A program made the translations under genes and the position numbers. This document shows, in pieces, positions 5,582 through 9,519 of a stretch of DNA of 9,519 bases. Under the pieces are notes generated by a model. The model was not told where the DNA came from, made no database searches, and was given only the letters and a program-made list of their open reading frames with translations. Each line of letters begins with the position of its first letter. Positions within the stretch are counted from its first letter, which is position 1. The stretch is taken from NCBI GenBank assembly GCA_964555935.1, contig CAZKUN010000315.1, positions 1-9,519 of the forward strand, read 5' to 3'. This DNA is from CAZKUN01 sp964555935. Its GTDB lineage: Bacteria > Armatimonadota > Zipacnadia > Zipacnadales > VGFC01.

Positions 5582-6542
5582 TGCGTCATCTCATCAAACC
5601 GTCTTCCTCGCGGAGACCATCTCCTACCTCGCGCCCGGCAGTCGGGGCTCGTACGTCGACGCGACGGTGGGTTTCGGGTTTGCATCAGAGGCGATCCTTG
5701 AGGCGTGCGGGCCAGACGGTCGCCTCCTCGCCCTCGACGTGGACCCGGTCGCCATCGAAGCCTCTGGGGCGCGACTGGCGCGTTTCGAAGACCGTTGCGC
5801 GGTCGTCCACGGATCGTACGCGGAGCTAGGTGAGCTGGCCGATGAGGCCGGTTTTGGCCAAATCGACGGCGTGCTGATCGATGCAGGCGGAGTCTCGAGA
5901 GAGCAGATCATGAACCCAGAGCGCGGGCTCAGTTTCCAGGTAGAGGGTAGGCTCGATATGCGCCTGAATCCAGGCGCTCCGGGCCCCGATGCCGCTGAAC
6001 TCGTCGCCACGCTCTCCCCCGCCGAGTTGGCGCGGATGTTCAAGAACGCCGGCGAAGCTCCGAGGAAAGCTCGCGCGATGGCGAGAGCCGTCGTCCAGCG
6101 CCGGAGTGAGAGCCCAATCGACACCACCACCGATCTCGCCGAGATCATCAAGAAATCGGTCAAATCTGTCGGCGCTCGTCGAGGGGTGGCTCACGAGGCG
6201 ACGCGGGCATTCTTGGGGCTAAGACTGGCCGTGAATCGCGAACTGGAAACGCTCGAGGCGGGGATCCGAGAGGCCGTGGATCGCCTCTCCCCCACTGGTA
6301 GGCTCATTGTGCTCACCTACCATGGCTCCGAGCACAGACTCGTCCGCGGCGTTCTGCGCGATATGGAGCGCGGATGCGAGTGCCCGCCCGACTTGCCGGT
6401 CTGTGGGTGCGGGCACGAGCCGCTCGTCACGCGCTGGCCGAGAAAGCCGTTGTCGCCCTCGGCCGCGGAAACACTCAGGAATTCATCGGCGCGCAGCGCC
6501 AGGTTACACTGCGCAATCCGCACCGAAGCGCCGATGCAGTAA
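5571..6542 (+). CDS. rsmH: 16S rRNA (cytosine1402-N4)-methyltransferase RsmH (MraW)
   Basis: An S-adenosylmethionine-dependent enzyme that methylates N4 of C1402 in the ribosomal decoding centre. At 323 aa, length is normal. Visible blocks are HQTVFLAETISYL (8-20), the SAM-binding loop VDATVGFGFAS (29-39, usually VDATLGGGGHS), LALDVDP with Asp56, IDAGGVSREQI (103-113, usually LDLGVSSxQLD), NPERGLSF and GRLDMRLNP, then RAFLGLRLAVNRELETLE, TYHGSEHRLV (249-258, usually SFHSLEDRxVK) and a Cys-rich CECPPDLPVCGCG. The C-terminal SARSARLHCAIR is characteristic. The order and spacing are fully conserved but several signature residues differ. ATG 5571 has GGAAAG just upstream and lies inside the end of mraZ, indicating coupled translation. 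Confidence 0.95.
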   Translation: MASDASSHQTVFLAETISYLAPGSRGSYVDATVGFGFASEAILEACGPDGRLLALDVDPVAIEASGARLARFEDRCAVVHGSYAELGELADEAGFGQIDGVLIDAGGVSREQIMNPERGLSFQVEGRLDMRLNPGAPGPDAAELVATLSPAELARMFKNAGEAPRKARAMARAVVQRRSESPIDTTTDLAEIIKKSVKSVGARRGVAHEATRAFLGLRLAVNRELETLEAGIREAVDRLSPTGRLIVLTYHGSEHRLVRGVLRDMERGCECPPDLPVCGCGHEPLVTRWPRKPLSPSAAETLRNSSARSARLHCAIRTEAPMQ

Positions 6543-6691
6543 GAGATTTGCCGTACAAGCGTTGTCGGGGGGCATCTGCAGGCGGCGGAGCTTCCCGAAG
6601 AGAGGGCGAGGAACCAGCGGGTCGGACACAACGCACCTCCAATCGACCCCGCCAGGTCTCCGAGCTTAATTCGCGGCACAAGCCGAAGCAG

Positions 6692-6729
6692 CAGACATAG
6701 CAATACACGAACCACTACATCGCAGCAAT
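6692..6729 (+). repeat. Direct repeat copy 1 in the rsmH-ftsL gap
   Basis: A 38-bp unit matching 6925-6962 at 32 of 38 positions. The last 22 bp, beginning CGAACCACTAC at 6708, are identical in both copies. A further pair upstream (6595-6623 and 6820-6848, each ending CAGCGGGTC) matches at 22 of 29 positions with nearly the same offset (225 versus 233 bp), suggesting an old tandem duplication of roughly 230 bp. Confidence 0.85.
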
Positions 6730-6880
6730 GACCGAAGCAATGTCTGTCGCAGCCCGGCCCGCGGTTCGCGCCCTCTCTTGAATTACTCTGACAACTAAAT
6801 CAACGGTCGCCGTAATCTGCCGAAGGGAGGGTGGTGTGGCAGCGGGTCAGCACTGCAGTAGCATTCACCGGGGGCTCCCC

Positions 6881-6974
6881 CCCAATCCCGCGCCAAACAC
6901 CAACCGTAGCAGCAACCGCACCAACAGACAAACCAACCATCGAACCACTACATCGCAGCAATAAACACACTACC
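6881..6974 (+). promoter_or_regulatory. C-rich, G-poor (rut-like) tract upstream of ftsL
   Basis: By hand count this 94-nt stretch has about 40 C and 10 G, mostly as CAACC/CCAAC-type runs, so the RNA would be largely unstructured. Such C>G bubbles are typical of Rho utilisation sites. Its position between two genes of one operon would suit Rho-dependent attenuation, but this is inference from composition only. Confidence 0.3.
6925..6962 (+). repeat. Direct repeat copy 2 in the rsmH-ftsL gap
   Basis: Second copy of the 38-bp unit at 6692-6729; the exactly repeated 22 bp occupy 6941-6962. It ends about 170 bp upstream of the ftsL start and lies inside the C-rich, G-poor tract. Confidence 0.85.
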
Positions 6975-7131
6975 GTCTGTTGAAACCGCTGTCTGCTGCC
7001 GCGCCGCCCTCCCCGCATACGGACCGTTGAGCCACCGATGACCGAAAACGCCGGCGTGTCCATCCCCGGCGATACTCACAGGGGCCGTGTCGAGCCGTCA
7101 GCGAGGTCACATTCTGGGGGGGCAGCAGTCT

Positions 7132-7575
7132 ATGGGCTACGCTCAGCCGGCCTACACACCGCCATCTCTGCGCATGCTCCCTCCGGATTCCAGCGCTGGA
7201 TCCCCGCTTCGCCTTCCGAGGGGCCGAAAAGCCCTTGTGTCTGTCATATTCGTAGGCCTCATCGGCCTGGCATACCTCTGCGCGTTGGTGCGCGTGAGCG
7301 AGCTGGATCTCGCGTGTCAGCATCTGCGCGAGCAGTGCCGCAAGACCGAAGCAGATATCGGCAACCTCGCCATCACCCACGCGGCGTTGATCGATGGCTC
7401 GAAGATCGACAGGATAATCGAAGAGAAGAACCTCGAGCGGCCCGTGTCGCGCGAGACTGCCTCTGTCAGCCCGGAGCTGTGCCCGGACCGAGATCGGTTC
7501 GCCGGCGCATACCGTCGAGGGGAAGCAGCGCCGCGCGGCGCGTGGGCTGACATGAACGGGACCCCTCGGTGGTAA
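7132..7575 (+). CDS. ftsL: FtsL-like cell division protein
   Basis: A small bitopic divisome protein expected to pair with an FtsB/DivIC-type partner and connect to FtsI and FtsW at the septum. From ATG 7132 it has 147 aa: a 33-residue proline-rich cytoplasmic tail ending in RLPRGRK, one transmembrane helix (about 34-53, ALVSVIFVGLIGLAYLCALV), and then a heptad-rich helix (about 54-98, with leucines in VSELDLACQHLREQC, IGNLAI, ALIDGSKI) that predicts a periplasmic coiled coil. The C-terminal 45 residues are low-complexity. Sequence identity in this family is always low, so the call rests on topology and position between rsmH and ftsI. GTG 7087 is an alternative start adding 15 residues. The stop overlaps the ftsI start by 7 bp. 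Confidence 0.78.
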   Translation: MGYAQPAYTPPSLRMLPPDSSAGSPLRLPRGRKALVSVIFVGLIGLAYLCALVRVSELDLACQHLREQCRKTEADIGNLAITHAALIDGSKIDRIIEEKNLERPVSRETASVSPELCPDRDRFAGAYRRGEAAPRGAWADMNGTPRW

Positions 7576-9386
7576 CTCGCCGGCACGCCCGCCTGACGAC
7601 TGCGCGAAAGGGGGCGCGTCCTACGACCGGTGACGGCAGTGGGGCCGTTACCCCCGAGCGCCGAGACGCCTTCGTCAGCCGGACCTCCACCGCCATCCTC
7701 CTTGCAGGACTGTTTGGGGCCGTCATCGTGGGCAAAGTCACCTACGAAGCCGCCATCGTGCGCGACAGCCGCATGCAACTCGCCCACCGCATCCAACGCT
7801 CGGGCGAGCCGCTGGAGGGCGAGCCCGGCCCGATTTACTCGCGGGAAGGCGAGGTTCTCGCAAAATCAGTCGTCAGATACGCCATCTGCGCCAACCCCGC
7901 CAGTTACGATAGCGATGCCCAGCGCGAGGACACCGCCCGTCAGCTTGCCGAAGTGACCGGTGTCCCCTATTCCCGCATCATCGGGCGCCTGAGCAGAAGC
8001 GAGCGCAGCTTTTGCTACATCCTGCGGCAGGCATCGACCGATATAGAGGAAGAGATCGCCGACCGCGCGCTGCACGGCGTCTTCACACTGAACGAAATCG
8101 GCCGCGTCTATCCCTTCGGCCCGCTTGCGGCAAACGCCGTGGGGCTGCGTGGAGACGACTGCAAGGGGCTCATGGGCATAGAGCTGCTCTGGGGGTTCTG
8201 CCTCGACGGAAGCGAAAGCAGCAAGCGAACCAACTTCGACCGGTTCGGCAGAACCATCCTCGGCCCCGGGTCGCAGTTCATCCCGGAGCAAGCCGGGCGC
8301 CGGCTGGTGCTCACCATACGGATGCCCCTGCAACAAGTTGTCGAGGCGGCGATGGACGAGGTCTGGGAGAGAAACCAACCTGAATCGGCGACTTGCACGG
8401 TTATTGACGTGAAAACCGGTGACATCGTCGCGCTTTCGGCCCGGCCCAACTTCGACCCGAACGACACCTCGACCGCCAAACCGGAGAGAACGCGCTGCGC
8501 CCAGGTCGCCGACGTCTACGCGCCGGGCAGCACCATGAAGACCGCCATCGTCGCCGCCGCCCTGGACGCGGGCGTCATCACGCCACAGAGCCGCTTCTTC
8601 TGCACGGGGACCACCACCATCGGCAACCGTCCGCTCGGATGCTGGGGCGACTACCGGATCAAGGGACACGGGTCGCTGACCCCTGAAGGCGTCATCACCG
8701 GCAGCTGCAACATTTCGGCGGCCAAGATCGCTCTGTTACTGGGCAAAGAACGCCTCTACGAATGCCTCTACAAGATGCGCATCACCGATACGCTGTCGTC
8801 CGGCCTGTTCGGCGAGCAACCCGGGCGCGTCCTGCCGGCCAGCATGCAACGCAAGCGTGGGATAGCCAACATCGGCTTCGGGCAGGGCATCGACGTTACG
8901 GACCTGCATATGCTGGCGATCTACGCTGCCGTCGCGAACGATGGCATGATGCTCTACCCCAATATCGTCAAGGAAGTCCGGGGCGAGGACGGCACCCTCA
9001 TCCGCCGCCGCCAGCCCTCCGAGGCAGGCCGATTGTACGGTCCCGGAGCCTCCCGCGAGATGCTGAAATACCTCGAGTCCAACGTCGAGCGCGGCACGGG
9101 TCACTCGGCCAAGATCGAGGGCGTCCGCGTCGGTGGCAAGACCGGCACCGCCCAGATATTCGACCAGAAGACCCAGCGGTTCCTGGCGAGCGAGTACGTG
9201 ATGTCTTTCGCCGCTGTGGCGCCTATAGAGGACCCGCAGTTCGTGGTGCTGGTGCGCGTCAGCCGACCAAAGCATGGCCAGCACGCCTCCGACACGGCGG
9301 CGCCGGCCGCCCGCCGCGCGCTCGATGCCGCGCTCCGCATGGCTGATGACGCGCCGGCGGATGAGACTGAGGTGACTCCCGCGTAG
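7569..9386 (+). CDS. ftsI: FtsI/PBP2-type septal peptidoglycan transpeptidase (class B penicillin-binding protein)
   Basis: Class B PBP that cross-links septal peptidoglycan. From GTG 7569 it has 605 aa: a 38-residue cytoplasmic tail, one membrane anchor (about 40-56), a dimerisation/pedestal region with PGPIYSREGEVLAKSVVRYA, RVYPFGPLAANAVGL and KGLMGIELLW, then the transpeptidase domain. All three active-site motifs are present: SxxK as Ser321-Thr-Met-Lys324 in APGSTMKT, SxN as Ser379-Cys-Asn381, and KTG at 524-526 in GGKTGTAQ. No PASTA domains are seen. The start overlaps the ftsL stop (GTGGTAA), suggesting coupling. Codons 11-20 contain a REP-like sequence (7598-7628), so the tail may partly derive from a repeat insertion; no other start exists between it and the membrane anchor. 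murE follows after 30 bp. Confidence 0.95.
   Translation: MVTRRHARLTTARKGARPTTGDGSGAVTPERRDAFVSRTSTAILLAGLFGAVIVGKVTYEAAIVRDSRMQLAHRIQRSGEPLEGEPGPIYSREGEVLAKSVVRYAICANPASYDSDAQREDTARQLAEVTGVPYSRIIGRLSRSERSFCYILRQASTDIEEEIADRALHGVFTLNEIGRVYPFGPLAANAVGLRGDDCKGLMGIELLWGFCLDGSESSKRTNFDRFGRTILGPGSQFIPEQAGRRLVLTIRMPLQQVVEAAMDEVWERNQPESATCTVIDVKTGDIVALSARPNFDPNDTSTAKPERTRCAQVADVYAPGSTMKTAIVAAALDAGVITPQSRFFCTGTTTIGNRPLGCWGDYRIKGHGSLTPEGVITGSCNISAAKIALLLGKERLYECLYKMRITDTLSSGLFGEQPGRVLPASMQRKRGIANIGFGQGIDVTDLHMLAIYAAVANDGMMLYPNIVKEVRGEDGTLIRRRQPSEAGRLYGPGASREMLKYLESNVERGTGHSAKIEGVRVGGKTGTAQIFDQKTQRFLASEYVMSFAAVAPIEDPQFVVLVRVSRPKHGQHASDTAAPAARRALDAALRMADDAPADETEVTPA
7598..7628 (+). repeat. REP-like element inside the 5' end of ftsI
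   Basis: A stem GAC-(T)-GCGC / GCGCGTC with one bulged T and an 8-nt loop is followed directly by CTACGACC, the same stem-then-CTACGAC architecture as the REP units near the RAYT. The 22 nt from 7616, including downstream TGACG, match 51-72 (the degenerate REP and its flank) at 18 of 22 positions. The reading frame used, PTT, is the same as in the RAYT upstream extension. Probably a decayed REP insertion now read as protein. Confidence 0.5.
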
Positions 9387-9416
9387 CTACGCATCAATCC
9401 GCGCACCGGAAGCTCG

Positions 9417-9519
9417 ATGACACTGACATTCTCCCAACTGACGTCTACGGCCGGGCTCGACGTGATCCGGGGCGCGGACGCCGATATTACGGCTATTACC
9501 AGCGATTCTCGCGAAGCAG
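9417..9519 (+). CDS. murE: UDP-N-acetylmuramoyl-tripeptide synthetase MurE, N-terminal fragment (runs off the window)
   Basis: Only the first 34 codons are present. MTLTFSQLTSTAGL is followed by ADITAITSDSREA, matching the Mur ligase N-terminal (Rossmann-like, UDP-binding) domain whose conserved block is ITxDSRxVxPGxxF. MurE adds the third amino acid of the stem peptide in the cytoplasm. MurF has a similar DSR motif, but the position directly after ftsI favours MurE. GGAAG lies 4 nt before the ATG, and the 30-bp gap to ftsI suggests one operon. Confidence 0.8.
   Translation, partial: MTLTFSQLTSTAGLDVIRGADADITAITSDSREA

Larger units (their letters stand above)
6543..7131. other. Long non-coding gap between rsmH and ftsL
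   Basis: About 590 bp without a convincing gene, where most dcw clusters have rsmH and ftsL nearly abutting. It holds a degenerate duplication of about 230-bp period and a C-rich, G-poor tract (both listed separately). A weak promoter-like pair, CTGACA at 6788-6793 and CGTAAT at 6811-6816 with 17-bp spacing, could give ftsL-ftsI its own start. Short ATGACCGAA openings occur at 6728 (17 codons) and 7038 (out of frame with ftsL); neither looks coding. Confidence 0.6.

Noticed and set aside
6374..6700. 108-codon plus-strand frame over the end of rsmH and into the gap
   Set aside because: Mostly overlaps the conserved C-terminus of rsmH in another frame, has no domain, and has biased Arg/Ala composition.
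6870..6881. GGGGGCTCCCCC hairpin as a terminator
   Set aside because: The loop would be too small unless base pairs are opened, and no T run follows.
6800..7063. 87-codon minus-strand frame in the rsmH-ftsL gap
   Set aside because: The equivalent frame in the other repeat copy is interrupted by a stop, there is no ribosome binding signal, and the composition follows the A/C bias of the DNA.
7038..7550. 170-codon frame starting ATGACCGAA that overlaps ftsL
   Set aside because: The other frame gives a membrane helix plus coiled coil and overlaps ftsI correctly. This one is Arg/Pro/Ser-rich without domain features.
1..9519. CRISPR array, tRNA or rRNA gene
   Set aside because: No regularly spaced identical repeats beyond the REP pair and the 22-bp duplicate, and no tRNA cloverleaf or rRNA-like conserved stretch was recognised on reading.

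Overview
The window reads as a chromosomal segment of a GC-rich bacterium with the standard genetic code and frequent GTG/TTG starts. It contains the head of a dcw (division and cell wall) cluster in the order mraZ, rsmH, ftsL, ftsI, murE. Planctomycetota are unlikely because they lack ftsI-type clusters. The mix of a divergent MraZ, a DUF6807 (PmoA-like) protein and REP/RAYT elements would fit Armatimonadota or a neighbouring uncultured phylum. That placement is inference, since no rRNA or other phylogenetic marker with a known reference is present.

Layout. Positions 1-700 hold a REP-associated tyrosine transposase (RAYT, minus strand) with REP-type palindromes on both sides, including a 28-bp perfect inverted pair at 611-638/672-699. 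Positions 718-3381 form a minus-strand two-gene unit: a GspE/PilB-family assembly ATPase followed, with no intervening base (TGA then ATG), by a DUF6807 protein. Positions 3382-3618 are a divergent intergenic region with a strong sigma70-type promoter for the plus strand. Positions 3619-4739 are a two-gene unit, a TPR protein and an unusually short, single-domain GspF/PilC-like membrane protein, ending in a stem-loop at the stop codon. Positions 4740-5071 are a regulatory region with an AT-rich patch, a GAAC-N4-GTTC palindrome of the Gram-positive LexA type, GTGG-containing boxes and a good promoter. Positions 5072-9519 are the dcw genes, interrupted between rsmH and ftsL by about 590 bp of non-coding, internally duplicated sequence.

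How the genes fit together. The ATPase and the GspF-like protein are the motor and part of the inner-membrane platform expected of a type IV pilus or type II secretion system, but no pilin, PilT, PilM/N/O or secretin gene is in view. The dcw genes supply the transcriptional regulator MraZ, the 16S rRNA m4C1402 methyltransferase RsmH, the divisome linker FtsL, the septal transpeptidase FtsI, and the start of the muropeptide ligase MurE.

Most noteworthy: (1) a REP-like stem-loop plus tail lies inside the 5' codons of ftsI, resembling those around the RAYT; (2) an SOS-box-like palindrome sits upstream of mraZ; (3) the rsmH-ftsL gap contains a degenerate duplication and a C-rich, G-poor, rut-like stretch; (4) the GspF/PilC homologue is half-sized; (5) MraZ and RsmH have altered signature motifs. 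I did not find a clear novel defence or catalytic system.
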